From Promineifilum sp. (GTDB taxonomy: Bacteria; Chloroflexota; Anaerolineae; Promineifilales; Promineifilaceae), in contig JAGOBF010000003.1 in the NCBI GenBank assembly GCA_017983515.1, positions 155,109-219,108 of the forward strand: a DNA stretch of 64,000 nt, written 5' to 3'. Of this stretch, positions 7,565 to 16,563 are shown one piece after another; within the stretch, counting starts at the first letter, position 1; each line of letters starts with the position of its first letter. Under the pieces are notes generated by a model. That model did no database searches. It was not told the DNA's origin and worked only from the letters and a program-made list of their open reading frames with translations. A program made the translations under genes and the position numbers.

Positions 7565-10500
7565 CTAGCTCTCTTGCCCGGTATTAGAAGTGGCCTGTCT
7601 CGCTTCAATCATCTTCTGTGCCATTTCAACGGCCTGTTGCCAATTATAAGTGTAGCCGATGCGCCATTCCAGGGAAAAGATTGATGGGTCCATTTCACGG
7701 CTGAGACGTTCTTTCAGGGCACTCAGAGCTTCCTTGTCCCCGGGCAGCGAGGCTGAAGCGTATTGGTCCATGAGATGGAAGACCGCGCCGGCGAATCGCA
7801 CTCTTGTTGATGGGCTTATGACAATGACCTCGGAACAGAGAAGAGTTTCCAATCCCCTGATAACGATATCCAGGTTCTGAATACCCCACGCCAAGGCGAT
7901 GACTTCCTGCAACAAGTCCAGGGCTTCTTTGGGCTGGTGAAGCCGGATCATTAGAGCGGCCTGGGTGATCATGGTTTGGGCCAACCCGCGTGAGTCGTTC
8001 AGATCACGACTGAGTTCCAGGGCACGCCTATAATATAATGCAGCATCGACAGGCCTCTCCATGGACATGGAAACTTCGCCCAGATTGATGGTTGCGTAAA
8101 ACTCGGAGTAGAGATCGATCGCCTCCAGACTGATCTGCTGTTCTCTGAGGTGAAAAGCAAGGGCCTGGCTATAATCTCCCCGGCGGGCTGCCAGGTTACC
8201 CAGGTCGTCGAGAGTTGTGGCAAGTAGTCTGGCTATGCCCAGTTGTTCGACCAGGAGCAAGGCTTCCCCCCAGATTTCCTCGGCCAATTCCAGCTCGGCA
8301 CGAGCATAGGCACACAAGCCCATCAAGTGCAGGGCACGGGCCTCGAGCGGTCGGTCGCCCGTTTCACGCGCGACCTGTAGCGCAGACTCAGCATGATCCA
8401 GGCTATCCTGAATGTCGGTATGGATAAGGGACATCGATGAGGCGGTGATAAGAGCCGGCCCCAAGGCAGATTTGTCTATGTCGAGCTGCCGGCCACGCAG
8501 CAATGCCTGGTCGGTCCACTGACGAGCCTGGTCATGCTGCCCGCGGATATTCCAGTATTGAAGCATGAGACCAGTGAGGGCCAGACACCTTGTCACCGTG
8601 GGCGGGTCGTCGGTCGACAGGCCCCATTCCATCGCTTGCCGAACAAGGTGCGCCTCGAGATCAAACAGCGCTAACCAGTCATTGCGGCTGGGATCGCGAA
8701 AGTGCTGGTCTACTTGTGTGGCCAGCTCGAGGATATAGTCGAGTAATCTGCTCACGGTCTGATCGAATTCACCGTGGGCAACCAGCTGCTCGCGGGCATA
8801 GCGTGAACTGATCTCATGCAACTGGTAGATGCGTCGCCCCTGAACGGTTTGCGTTTGGATCATGGAGTGATCGATTAGGCCGGAGAGGCTGTTGATAAAC
8901 TCACTCGAGTTATGTATGACCTCCGGCGCGACAGCCTTGAGCGCAGCCAGAGTGCCGCCCTTGGGGAAGACGCCGAAACTTCGAAACAAATTTTGTTGGG
9001 CGGGTGTTAACAGGGCGTAGCTCCAGGACAATGTTTCACGAATACTCCGATGGCGTGTAGGAGTATCACGCAGGTCGCCGATCAGAAGCCCCTCTCCGAT
9101 GCTTAACTGTTGGCGCAATTGTCGTAATGACAGCGTGCGCGTATGTGCGGCGGCCATTTCTATGGCCAACGGCAACCCGCCCAAAAGCCGGCAGATCTCC
9201 ACTACTTCAGCGACGTTGTCGGCCGAAACGACAAAATCGGGTTGTGTCTCGCGGGCGCGCGCCTCGAACAAAGCTATAGCATCGGACTGGGTGATGGTTG
9301 CAAATTCGGTGGCCTGGCCCTGATCGGTCATCGAGGGCACGACAAAAATGTGCTCGCCGGAAAGTTTTAACGCGCTCCGACTGGTGGCCAGTACCTTGAC
9401 CTCGGGTGCTCGTTCGCGTATCCGGCTGATCAATTGAACATCCGGAAGCAGGTGCTCAAAGGTATCCAGTATCAATAGCAGATGCTTGTCTTGTAGAAGA
9501 TTCAGAACAGCCTCATGGTGCGGGATAGAAGGCGTGCCGCGAAGGCCAAGACCGACCATTATTCGATCGACCATGTCTGCGGATGTCGTGGCCGATTCAA
9601 GAGGAATGAAAACGACACCGTCGCGATAAGAAGTGGTGCGACAGCGCCGGGCCGCTTCCTGGGCCAACCGCGTCTTGCCGATGCCCCCCGGGCCAGTGAT
9701 CGTGATCAGGCTTACATCCGGGTTTGTCAAAAGGGTGATCAACTCTGCTAGTTGGTTCTTGCGGCCAATGAAGCTGCTCAGTTGGAGCGGCAGATTGTAG
9801 TGCGGCGGGGCATTATCGACGACGGGGCTGTGTTTCGCGATGGAATCGATCGAGGAGAGATCGATCTCGTCGGCGGCAATGCGCTCGGCCAGGGCGCGGG
9901 TCTCGGACGACGGCTCGACGCCCAGCTCGTCGCGTAACAAGCGACGGCATGCCTCGTAGTGGCTCAGAGCCGAAGCGCGTTGTCCGCTACGCGCCAGGGC
10001 CAGCATGAGTTGGCGCTGGGCGCTGTCGCGCAGGTTATCGATCTCCAGCTGTCGCCGGGCGTAGACCATCGCTTCGCCGTAGTCGTTCCGCTCTATCGCG
10101 CCCACAGTCAGGCTATCCAGCGCCTCCAGCATCATGCGAAGCAGATCGGCCCGTCGCGCCACGGCCCACTCCTCGAAGGGTTCGCTGCCGGACAAGTAGA
10201 AGTCGGCCAGGAAGTCGCCGCGATAGAGGGCGATAGCCTCGGCCAGTTGAAGCGGGGTGGGTTGAGGACGCTGCAGCAGCGCGGCGAAGCGCAGTGCATC
10301 TACTTCGACGGCCGCCGCCGGGTTGAATTGCAGCGTGTCGCGGTCGGCCAGCACGAGAGGGACGGGGCCGCCGTTATGCGAGTCGATCTCCGGGAGAGCC
10401 TGGCGCAAGACGTAGAGGTTTTGTCGCAGATTTTGTTGGGCGGAGGCTGGTGGCCAATCGGGCCAGAGCAGAGTTATCAGATGCTCGCGGCGATGGCGCT

Positions 10501-10621
10501 CAGGCCGGCTGGCCAGGTAGATGCAAAGGGCCAAGGTTGGACGGAGGCGAATACCATCGAACGGTTTGCCATCCAGCGTAATAGTTAATGGCCCAAGCAG
10601 TGAAAGCCTTAACTCCGGCAT
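7565..10621 (-). CDS. AfsR/SARP-like regulator: BTAD, NB-ARC ATPase and TPR
   Basis: Large STAND-type regulator of 1018 residues. The first 90 residues look like a winged-helix DNA-binding domain (LLGPLTITLDGKPF, then RPTLALCIYLA). The bacterial transcriptional activator domain (BTAD) follows to about residue 245. An NB-ARC ATPase starts at about 280 (FIGRKNQLAELI), with Walker A GPGGIGKT near residue 310 and Walker B LLLILDTFEHL. The last 350 residues are TPR-like helices. The start at 10621 follows AGGAAGG and matches the family N-terminus; an upstream extension in frame is unlikely. It is divergent from the trypsin-like lipoprotein gene, with 231 bp shared between them. It probably acts as an ATP-dependent transcription switch; the signal and targets are unknown. 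Confidence 0.88.
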   Translation of the reverse strand: MPELRLSLLGPLTITLDGKPFDGIRLRPTLALCIYLASRPERHRREHLITLLWPDWPPASAQQNLRQNLYVLRQALPEIDSHNGGPVPLVLADRDTLQFNPAAAVEVDALRFAALLQRPQPTPLQLAEAIALYRGDFLADFYLSGSEPFEEWAVARRADLLRMMLEALDSLTVGAIERNDYGEAMVYARRQLEIDNLRDSAQRQLMLALARSGQRASALSHYEACRRLLRDELGVEPSSETRALAERIAADEIDLSSIDSIAKHSPVVDNAPPHYNLPLQLSSFIGRKNQLAELITLLTNPDVSLITITGPGGIGKTRLAQEAARRCRTTSYRDGVVFIPLESATTSADMVDRIMVGLGLRGTPSIPHHEAVLNLLQDKHLLLILDTFEHLLPDVQLISRIRERAPEVKVLATSRSALKLSGEHIFVVPSMTDQGQATEFATITQSDAIALFEARARETQPDFVVSADNVAEVVEICRLLGGLPLAIEMAAAHTRTLSLRQLRQQLSIGEGLLIGDLRDTPTRHRSIRETLSWSYALLTPAQQNLFRSFGVFPKGGTLAALKAVAPEVIHNSSEFINSLSGLIDHSMIQTQTVQGRRIYQLHEISSRYAREQLVAHGEFDQTVSRLLDYILELATQVDQHFRDPSRNDWLALFDLEAHLVRQAMEWGLSTDDPPTVTRCLALTGLMLQYWNIRGQHDQARQWTDQALLRGRQLDIDKSALGPALITASSMSLIHTDIQDSLDHAESALQVARETGDRPLEARALHLMGLCAYARAELELAEEIWGEALLLVEQLGIARLLATTLDDLGNLAARRGDYSQALAFHLREQQISLEAIDLYSEFYATINLGEVSMSMERPVDAALYYRRALELSRDLNDSRGLAQTMITQAALMIRLHQPKEALDLLQEVIALAWGIQNLDIVIRGLETLLCSEVIVISPSTRVRFAGAVFHLMDQYASASLPGDKEALSALKERLSREMDPSIFSLEWRIGYTYNWQQAVEMAQKMIEARQATSNTGQES

Positions 10622-10852
10622 GCCTTCCTCATGCGAAAACCGAAGCAACAATGAACAGACTGGCACCACATCAGCGACGTCACCGCATTCTAGCATTAAA
10701 ACGGACCCAAGTCTAGCCCACTGCGTTTTGCCGGATGCACCCAATGATGAAACGTTGACGCTCAATAACGATTCTCTGACGCCCATCTGATCCTGTCCTG
10801 ACGCCTGCGCGCGAGACTGTCTTCAAGAAATTTGAGGCCAGTCAGGTGTGCG

Positions 10853-11707
10853 ATGAAGCGGATCATAACCATCGGGTGTCTAAGTATATGGGTATTCGCA
10901 TTGTTTCAACTGGTTGCTTGCGCGCCGACGAAAGAGGTGGATGCTGGAGATTTCGCCTCGGCGACCATTGACACGCCTGCCGCGTCGATCAGCGTGGCAG
11001 CTGCCCTCCCGTCATGCGCCGATCCGACGCCGGAGATGAACGCCGGTTGCCGGGCACAGGCTGAGCGAATATTGGCGTCAACCGTGCGTCTGGAGTTCCA
11101 CGGGCCCGGTGGTGGTATCGGCCACGGCACGATCTTCGGCAGCCGTTACCTGATTACGCACAATCACTATCCGGTTTCAGGCGAGGCCCTAAGTCGTGGC
11201 GGTGACGGACTCGTCTCGGCCGTATCGGTTCTGAAGGCCAATGGCGACGTCATCTTGCTCAAGGCTCCGCTGTCATACTTTAGCATTATTCTTATAGCGC
11301 CGGAGGCATTGGTGCTCGATTTCTGGGAATATGGCGGCGTCGGCTTCTTCGACAGCGTGGGTGTGCCGTCGGCCGAAATCGCATCTCTGCACAGTTTGAC
11401 CATACAGCCCGGCGATGAGGTGGCCCAGATCGACTGGGACATGACGACGACCCGTGTCACCTGGGCCAGAGTGACGGTCGTGCATGTTGATGGCAGCACG
11501 CCCTATGTTGAACTGGATTCTTTTGTGCAGCAGGGCGCTTCCGGTGGCGGCGTGTTCTATAACGGAACCCACATCGCTAATAACTGGTCGCGAAACATTG
11601 ACCGGCAAGCGGAGACGGGCGAGGTGTTGCGCCGGTATAGCCTGGCCGTGCTGAACATTGCACCACTCATCCAAAATTCGACCGGGATCGCTTCAACGGG
11701 AAATTGA
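10853..11707 (+). CDS. Trypsin-like serine protease lipoprotein
   Basis: Predicted lipoprotein of 284 residues with a chymotrypsin-fold protease domain. The signal peptide ends at LVAC (Cys23). The likely triad is His103 or His105 in LITHNHYP, Asp132 in GDVILLKA and Ser230 in GASGGGVF. No PDZ domain follows. AGGTG lies 5 nt before the ATG at 10853; the frame opens 21 nt earlier but without a better signal. The gene is divergent from the AfsR-like regulator, which may control it (inference). Similarity beyond the active-site motifs is low, so activity is not certain. Confidence 0.72.
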   Translation: MKRIITIGCLSIWVFALFQLVACAPTKEVDAGDFASATIDTPAASISVAAALPSCADPTPEMNAGCRAQAERILASTVRLEFHGPGGGIGHGTIFGSRYLITHNHYPVSGEALSRGGDGLVSAVSVLKANGDVILLKAPLSYFSIILIAPEALVLDFWEYGGVGFFDSVGVPSAEIASLHSLTIQPGDEVAQIDWDMTTTRVTWARVTVVHVDGSTPYVELDSFVQQGASGGGVFYNGTHIANNWSRNIDRQAETGEVLRRYSLAVLNIAPLIQNSTGIASTGN

Positions 11708-11829
11708 GGCATCTATTCGACAAGTCGTCCGGTTTTGCGAGCAAACGATGGGTTTATATGACGATTAGATGACGATAACGTTGGATAATTTGAATTGAAG
11801 GATGTGAGTGTCTCCTCCGTCCGACGATC

Positions 11830-11874
11830 GGTGGCCTGCCTCCAGCAAATTTTGGCAGGCCACCGTCCTTTTTG
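11830..11874 (+). terminator. Intrinsic terminator
   Basis: GGTGGCCTGCC (11830-11840) and GGCAGGCCACC (11854-11864) form an 11-bp perfect stem with a 13-nt loop, followed by GTCCTTTTT. It ends the protease transcript about 120 nt after its stop codon. Confidence 0.85.
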
Positions 11875-11898
11875 TCGAAAAGAGGATAGTTTCGAAGC

Positions 11899-12747
11899 TT
11901 ATCCTTTCGTAAACCCCGCATAGCCTTCCGCCCCCTTCCCATGCTCCCCCACCTCCCACGTCTTGCGCCACAGCGACCCGGCCCCGTCGATCTTGATCGA
12001 CTCGCCGCTGATGAACGCCGCGGCCGGTGATAGCAGGAAGACGATGGCCGCCGACACCTCGGCTTCGGTGCCCATGCGTTTCATGGGGATGTCGCGGATG
12101 TTCTGCTCGATCATCGGCCGCACCGCTTCCGGGTAGCGCTCCAGCCCGCTGGATGAGATCAGCCCCGGCGCGACGGCATTGACGCGCACCCCGGCCCGCG
12201 CCCACTCGACGGCCAGCGTCTTGGTCAGGTTCTCGATGCCCGCCCGCGCCGCGGCCGAGTGGGCCATGCCCGGAAAGCCGCGCCACATTTCGATCAGCAT
12301 GTTGACGATGGCTCCGCCGTGCTCGGCCATGTGGCGGTTGAACGCCTCACGGCACATCAGGAACGTGCCGGTCAGGTTGGTCTCGACAACCGCCCGCCAG
12401 CCCTTGAGCGAGATCATCTCGGCTGGGCTGATGAACTGGCCGCCGGCGTTGTTGACCAGCCCGTGCAATTCGCCCCGCTCCGCTAAAACGAAGTCAAACA
12501 GGGCCGCCACCTGCTCCTCTTCGCGGATGTTGCAGACGAAACGGGAAGCCGCGCCGCCCGCTTCGCTAATCTCCGCCGTCACCCGCTCCAGATTCTCCAG
12601 CGTGCGCGCGGCCACCACGACGTGAGCCCCTAACGAAGCCAGTTCGTGGGCCACGGCGCGGCCGATGCCCGTGCCGCCGCCGGTAACGATGATGGTTTGG
12701 CCGGCGAATAGATCGGGGCGGAAGATCGAATGATAAGCGATGGGCAT
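11899..12747 (-). CDS. PECR-like SDR (trans-2-enoyl-CoA or dienoyl-CoA reductase)
   Basis: SDR of 282 residues, starting at the ATG preceded by GGAGGT. The cofactor motif is TGGGTGIGR (residues 22-30) and NNAGG is present. In place of the classical Y-x3-K there is HSAAARAG (163-170). The same HSxAARAG pattern is found in peroxisomal trans-2-enoyl-CoA reductase (PECR), which supports an enoyl- or dienoyl-CoA reductase. The C-terminus GESIKIDGAGSLW is also PECR-like. It is the last gene of an operon with an acyl-CoA dehydrogenase and a phosphotransferase, which fits acyl-CoA metabolism. The exact chain length and double-bond position are unknown. Confidence 0.82.
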   Translation of the reverse strand: MPIAYHSIFRPDLFAGQTIIVTGGGTGIGRAVAHELASLGAHVVVAARTLENLERVTAEISEAGGAASRFVCNIREEEQVAALFDFVLAERGELHGLVNNAGGQFISPAEMISLKGWRAVVETNLTGTFLMCREAFNRHMAEHGGAIVNMLIEMWRGFPGMAHSAAARAGIENLTKTLAVEWARAGVRVNAVAPGLISSSGLERYPEAVRPMIEQNIRDIPMKRMGTEAEVSAAIVFLLSPAAAFISGESIKIDGAGSLWRKTWEVGEHGKGAEGYAGFTKG

Positions 12748-12879
12748 GGGGATACCTCCGCCCAAATGATAACACCTGGCCGGCCGGTGAGCGATTTGCG
12801 AACAACACGCGCGCCGCTTCCTGCGGGCTGTGGAAGCCGGTGCTGTTTTCTGACGAGACGAAGTCCCAGCGCAAGGACG

Positions 12880-13926
12880 TTAGAGTCGAGCAAGTTCGCG
12901 GGCACGGCGGGCCAGGGGCGGGATCATGAATTCCATCGCGGCGAATCGCGAATCCTGGGTCTGGCCGCGCGCGTAGCGAATATAGATCTGGGCCACGATG
13001 ACCGTCAACCGGAACAGCCCGAGTGCGTGGTAGAAAGCGATGTCGTGGACCGCCCGGCCGCTCTTATCGGCGTAGCGTGCCACCAACTCAGCTCGACTCA
13101 GGAAGCCGTGATTGCCCAGCGGCATCATAGCCGTGGCCTGCAAATAGGGCGGGTCGTCCGGCTCGGTCCAATAGGTCAGCAGCGCGCCCAGGTCGGCCAG
13201 TGGATCACCGAGCGTGCCCATATCCCAGTCGAAAATGGCGACAACTCGTCCGGGATCGCCGGCGGCCAGCATGGCATTGTCGAGCTTGTAGTCGTTGTGG
13301 ACGAGCGAGACAGCAGCGTCGGCAGGCTGATTGGTCTTTAGCCATGAATAGACGGCATCCATGTCGGGCAGATCGGCCGTCTTGGCCGCGTGCCAGCGCC
13401 GATACCAGCCCTCGATCTGGCGGTCGATGAAACCGACCGGCCGGCCCAGATCACCCAGGCCCAGGCTGGCGTAATCGACGGCATGAAGCTCGGCCAGGGC
13501 ATCGACCAACGCATTACTCATACGCCGCGCCGCGTCGGGCCGCCCGGCATAGGCAGCGGGCATGGTTCGTCGCACGACAACGCCCTGCCGCCGCTCCATG
13601 ACAAAGAACGGCACGCCGATGACAGCCTCATCTTCGCAGAGGAGAAACGCGCGGGGCGCGTAGGGGAAGGCCTGGTGGAGAACGGACAGGACGCGGTATT
13701 CGCGGGCCATGTCGTGGGCCGAAGCGGCCACGGGGCCGAGCGGCGGCCGCCGCAGAACGTATTCGTGCCCGCCATAGTCCAGCAAGTAGGTCAGATTAGC
13801 CGCGCCGCCGCCGAATTGGCGGATGCGCAGGGCGGAATCGCTGCCGGGCAACTTGCCTCGCAAATAGGCGGCCAGCCCCGTTTCGTTGAGTCGTTCGTCC
13901 GCGCGGACGGGAATGGTGTCGCTCAT
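12880..13926 (-). CDS. APH-family phosphotransferase (ACAD10/11 kinase-domain-like)
   Basis: Predicted kinase of 348 residues of the aminoglycoside phosphotransferase (APH) fold. The nucleotide loop is FGGGAANLTYLL, the catalytic loop is SLVHNDYKLDNAML (Brenner HxDxxxxN form) and the metal site is VAIFDWDMGTLGDPLADLG. This subfamily matches the N-terminal domain of animal ACAD10/ACAD11, which phosphorylates 4-hydroxyacyl-CoA for breakdown. The start at 13926 overlaps the stop of the acyl-CoA dehydrogenase gene by 4 nt (ATGA), so the two are translationally coupled. That context makes an antibiotic-resistance role unlikely. Confidence 0.87.
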   Translation of the reverse strand: MSDTIPVRADERLNETGLAAYLRGKLPGSDSALRIRQFGGGAANLTYLLDYGGHEYVLRRPPLGPVAASAHDMAREYRVLSVLHQAFPYAPRAFLLCEDEAVIGVPFFVMERRQGVVVRRTMPAAYAGRPDAARRMSNALVDALAELHAVDYASLGLGDLGRPVGFIDRQIEGWYRRWHAAKTADLPDMDAVYSWLKTNQPADAAVSLVHNDYKLDNAMLAAGDPGRVVAIFDWDMGTLGDPLADLGALLTYWTEPDDPPYLQATAMMPLGNHGFLSRAELVARYADKSGRAVHDIAFYHALGLFRLTVIVAQIYIRYARGQTQDSRFAAMEFMIPPLARRARELARL

Positions 13927-15134
13927 GGGGTGCCTACTGACTGAGCATATCGACTCAATATCCTCCTCGCCACCGACCACTTATGCACCTCGTCCGGGCC
14001 GTCGTAGATACGGGCCGCGCGCTCGTGGCGATACCAGAAGGCCAGCGGCGTCTCGTCGGTCATGCCCATCGCGCCATGTACCTGGATGGCCCGGTCGAGC
14101 ACATTTTGCAGCACGCCGGCGATGTGGAACTTGATGAGCGAAATGTCGTCGCGAGCGGCATAGGCGCCCTCGTCATCTATCTTGCGCGCCGTTTGCAACA
14201 CGAGCAGCCGCGCCGCGTCGATCTCCGCGCGGCTCTCGGCCACCCAGTTCTGCACCGGCCCCATCTGGGCCAGCGTCCGGCCGGGGGCCAGCTCGCGCAG
14301 CGCCGCCTGGCGGCACATCAGATCGAAAGCCCGCTCGCAGATGCCAATCCAGCGCATGCAGTGGTGGATGCGGCCCGGCCCCAGCCGCTGCTGGGCGATG
14401 GCGAAGCCCAGGCCCTCCGCGCCGAGGCGATTGGTTTGTGGGACGCGACAATCCTCGTAGCGAATCTCGGCGTGGCTGGCCCAGCCCCGGCCGCGCTCGC
14501 CCATGACCGACGTGTTCTCGACAAGGTGGAAGCCGGGTGTGGTCGTGGGAACGATGATCATGCTTGCCCGTTGGTGGCGTGGGGCGCTAGGGTCGGTGAC
14601 GGCCATCACGATGGCAAAGGCCGCGCCGTCGGCGGCCGTAGTAAACCATTTGTGGCCGTCGATAACGTAGTCGCCGCCGGCTTTCGCGGCCGTCGTGCTA
14701 AGCCAGGTCGGGTTCGAGCCGGCGTTCTCCGGCTCCGTCATCGAGAAGCAGCTGCGGATGTCGCCGTCCAGCAGCGGCATGAGGAAGCGTTCCTTTTGCT
14801 CCGGCGTGCCGTACTCGATGAGGATCTCCATATTGCCCGCGTCGGGAGCCTGGCAGTTGAGGACGTAGTGGCCCAGTGGGGTGCGGCCGAGCACCTCGCT
14901 GACCAGGCCGTGGTCGAAGAGCGAGAGGCCCATCCCGCCATAGGCTTCGGGGATTTGCGGCAGCCAAAGGCCCAGATGTTTTGCTTGCTTTCGCTTCTCG
15001 GCCAAAAGCGGTTCCAGAATTTGGAAATCGTGTTGGAGGAATGGCCGTTCCAGGGGGATGATCTCCTCGTGGACAAACGCCTCCAACGTGCGCAAGAGTA
15101 ACTGCATCTCGCCCGATGGGGGATCAAAAGGCAT
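13923..15134 (-). CDS. Acyl-CoA dehydrogenase (ACAD10/11-like)
   Basis: FAD enzyme of 403 residues of the acyl-CoA dehydrogenase family. Typical segments are CFSMTEPENAGSNPT (FAD/substrate loop), GHKWFTTAADGAAFAIVM and the C-terminal QVHGAMGMTDETPLA with RIYDGPDEVHKW. The final signature matches the ACAD10/11 group, whose catalytic base is an Asp rather than Glu (GPDEVH). GGGAGGTGAG precedes the ATG. First gene of the operon with the APH-like kinase and the PECR-like reductase. Probable role: dehydrogenation or dephosphorylation-coupled isomerisation of branched, long or 4-hydroxy acyl-CoA. Confidence 0.9.
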   Translation of the reverse strand: MPFDPPSGEMQLLLRTLEAFVHEEIIPLERPFLQHDFQILEPLLAEKRKQAKHLGLWLPQIPEAYGGMGLSLFDHGLVSEVLGRTPLGHYVLNCQAPDAGNMEILIEYGTPEQKERFLMPLLDGDIRSCFSMTEPENAGSNPTWLSTTAAKAGGDYVIDGHKWFTTAADGAAFAIVMAVTDPSAPRHQRASMIIVPTTTPGFHLVENTSVMGERGRGWASHAEIRYEDCRVPQTNRLGAEGLGFAIAQQRLGPGRIHHCMRWIGICERAFDLMCRQAALRELAPGRTLAQMGPVQNWVAESRAEIDAARLLVLQTARKIDDEGAYAARDDISLIKFHIAGVLQNVLDRAIQVHGAMGMTDETPLAFWYRHERAARIYDGPDEVHKWSVARRILSRYAQSVGTP

Positions 15135-15211
15135 GGCTCACCTCCCTGGAATGGGCATTCCACCTTGTCAGGGTGGAAGCACGGCGCAAATGGTATTAGG
15201 TGATGGAACGA

Positions 15212-15631
15212 TCAGGCGGCCGCAAAGGATTGCGCGGCCGACGTGGTATCGTCGAATATCTCCAGAAACGTGTTGAAACCGGTCATCTCCAAGGTTTTGC
15301 GCACGCGGCCCTGGGGATTTACCAGCTTACAACAGGTTTCGAAGCCCTGCTCGACGTCGGAGGCGATGGCATGGAAGGCGCTCCAGCCCAGATCAGGACT
15401 GGGCGGTTCTTCACCGCGCATGATGAGCGCCGCGCTGTGGAGCGATACCAGGCCTGAACTGGAGAGAAATTTCAGGTCTGACAAATCGATGATGAGCTGG
15501 CGCGCACCGCCCTCGTATAAATGGCGCACGCGCTCGATCACATCAAGATAGTTCGACGCATCCAGTTCCCCGTCGAGGTTGAGGAGTACGGTCGCGGGTG
15601 AACCTTCTATGGCGCTACTTTTCATCTCCAT
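15212..15631 (-). CDS. STAS-domain anti-sigma factor antagonist
   Basis: STAS protein of 139 residues. The phospho-acceptor region is LKFLSSSGLVSLHSAA and the N-terminal strand is VLLNLDGELDASN, as in SpoIIAA and RsbV. An insertion between the central helix and last strand makes it longer than the 110-residue norm. AGGAGA precedes the ATG; an in-frame TTG lies 21 nt upstream. No kinase or phosphatase is adjacent. It could feed into the RsbW-like kinase encoded near 42.3 kb (inference). Confidence 0.85.
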   Translation of the reverse strand: MEMKSSAIEGSPATVLLNLDGELDASNYLDVIERVRHLYEGGARQLIIDLSDLKFLSSSGLVSLHSAALIMRGEEPPSPDLGWSAFHAIASDVEQGFETCCKLVNPQGRVRKTLEMTGFNTFLEIFDDTTSAAQSFAAA

Positions 15632-15774
15632 GTTGCTGTCTCCTGATCGCAATTTCCAGCTTTGATTGAGCCGTTTCGCTGCCGGGCCGAGGGGGTCTAA
15701 TGAGCGCTATTGTAGCCAATCCTGTTCAGGTCGTCACATCCTGAACGAGGAAACCGCGCAGACCTTGTCGGCCG

Positions 15775-16257
15775 TCAGTCATCGACGGAATTCGATCCGT
15801 CCAGCACGGCCAGCAGGCGGTCGATAAACGCCGCTTGCCCCGGCAGAATCTTGATCCGGGCCTCATCCACGCTAAACCACCCGGCGCGGTCTACCTCCGG
15901 GTAGCGCCGCCACGTGCCTTTGGGCCACTGGACGGCGTAGGTATTGCTCTTGATCGTTTCGGCATCCACATCGCCTTCGATGGCCCAGGCGTGGACGATC
16001 TTGTTGCCTTTCTGTTTCAGCTGGCCGAGGGACACAAAGGCGTCGTCGGGCGCGTCGAGGCGTGTGCCGATTTCCTCGTGGAACTCACGCCGCGCGGCGG
16101 CCAGCGGCTCCTCCGTCTCATCATAAAGCCCTTTGGGGATCGACCACACGCCGTCATCCTTCTTGGCCCAGAATGGGCCGCCGGGGTGGGCGAGGAAGAG
16201 TTGGAGATGATCGTCGCGCAACTGATAGAGAAGTAATCCGGCACTTTGAAGAGGCAT
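15775..16257 (-). CDS. NUDIX hydrolase
   Basis: NUDIX hydrolase of 160 residues. The 23-residue Nudix box lies at residues 43-65, with GLYDETEE, REFHEEIG and the required Glu residues intact. N-terminal AGLLLYQLRDDHLQLFLAHPG and the C-terminal tail resemble the 'NUDIX domain-containing protein' group related to diadenosine polyphosphate and (d)NTP hydrolases. The substrate cannot be fixed. The start at 16257 is chosen by family length, with AAGG 9 nt upstream; the frame extends 117 nt further 5' without homology. Confidence 0.87.
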   Translation of the reverse strand: MPLQSAGLLLYQLRDDHLQLFLAHPGGPFWAKKDDGVWSIPKGLYDETEEPLAAARREFHEEIGTRLDAPDDAFVSLGQLKQKGNKIVHAWAIEGDVDAETIKSNTYAVQWPKGTWRRYPEVDRAGWFSVDEARIKILPGQAAFIDRLLAVLDGSNSVDD

Positions 16258-16563
16258 CGCTACTACCTTGGGCCAAAATCTTGATAGTTGACTATTCGCA
16301 TGAGCTATTGTGGGGCAATGCCAGATTCGCGCAAGTCCTACAGTAACGTTCATTCCGCCACCCATAGCATGCACTTTAGCCGTTTATGACCATACCGTTA
16401 ACGGCTTTTTGGCCGGTTGCGCTCTGCTCTATTGATGGTATGGTTATTTTACCGGACGTTTTCAAATCCCAATGGGCTTTACGTGTTACCCTGTTGTCAA
16501 CATCAGATTCCTTCGAAGCGATTGGATGAGCCGGTTTATTACGAGAATAGGAGAGATAAATAA
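16258..16563. other. 306-bp intergenic region with two short inverted repeats
   Basis: No gene is seen. AGCCGTT (16378-16384) pairs with AACGGCT (16400-16406) and is followed by TTTT, a weak terminator-like hairpin with no plus-strand gene before it. ACCATACC (16389-16396) and GGTATGGT (16437-16444) form another inverted repeat. The region must hold the divergent promoters for the NUDIX and LysM genes, but no convincing -35/-10 pair was found. Confidence 0.45.

Noticed and set aside
12880..13926. APH-fold kinase as an antibiotic-resistance gene
   Set aside because: It is coupled to an acyl-CoA dehydrogenase and resembles the ACAD10/11 kinase domain.
13983..15101. Long open frame on the plus strand opposite the acyl-CoA dehydrogenase
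   Set aside because: It mirrors the codons of the real gene in GC-rich DNA, has no ribosome site and no recognisable domain.
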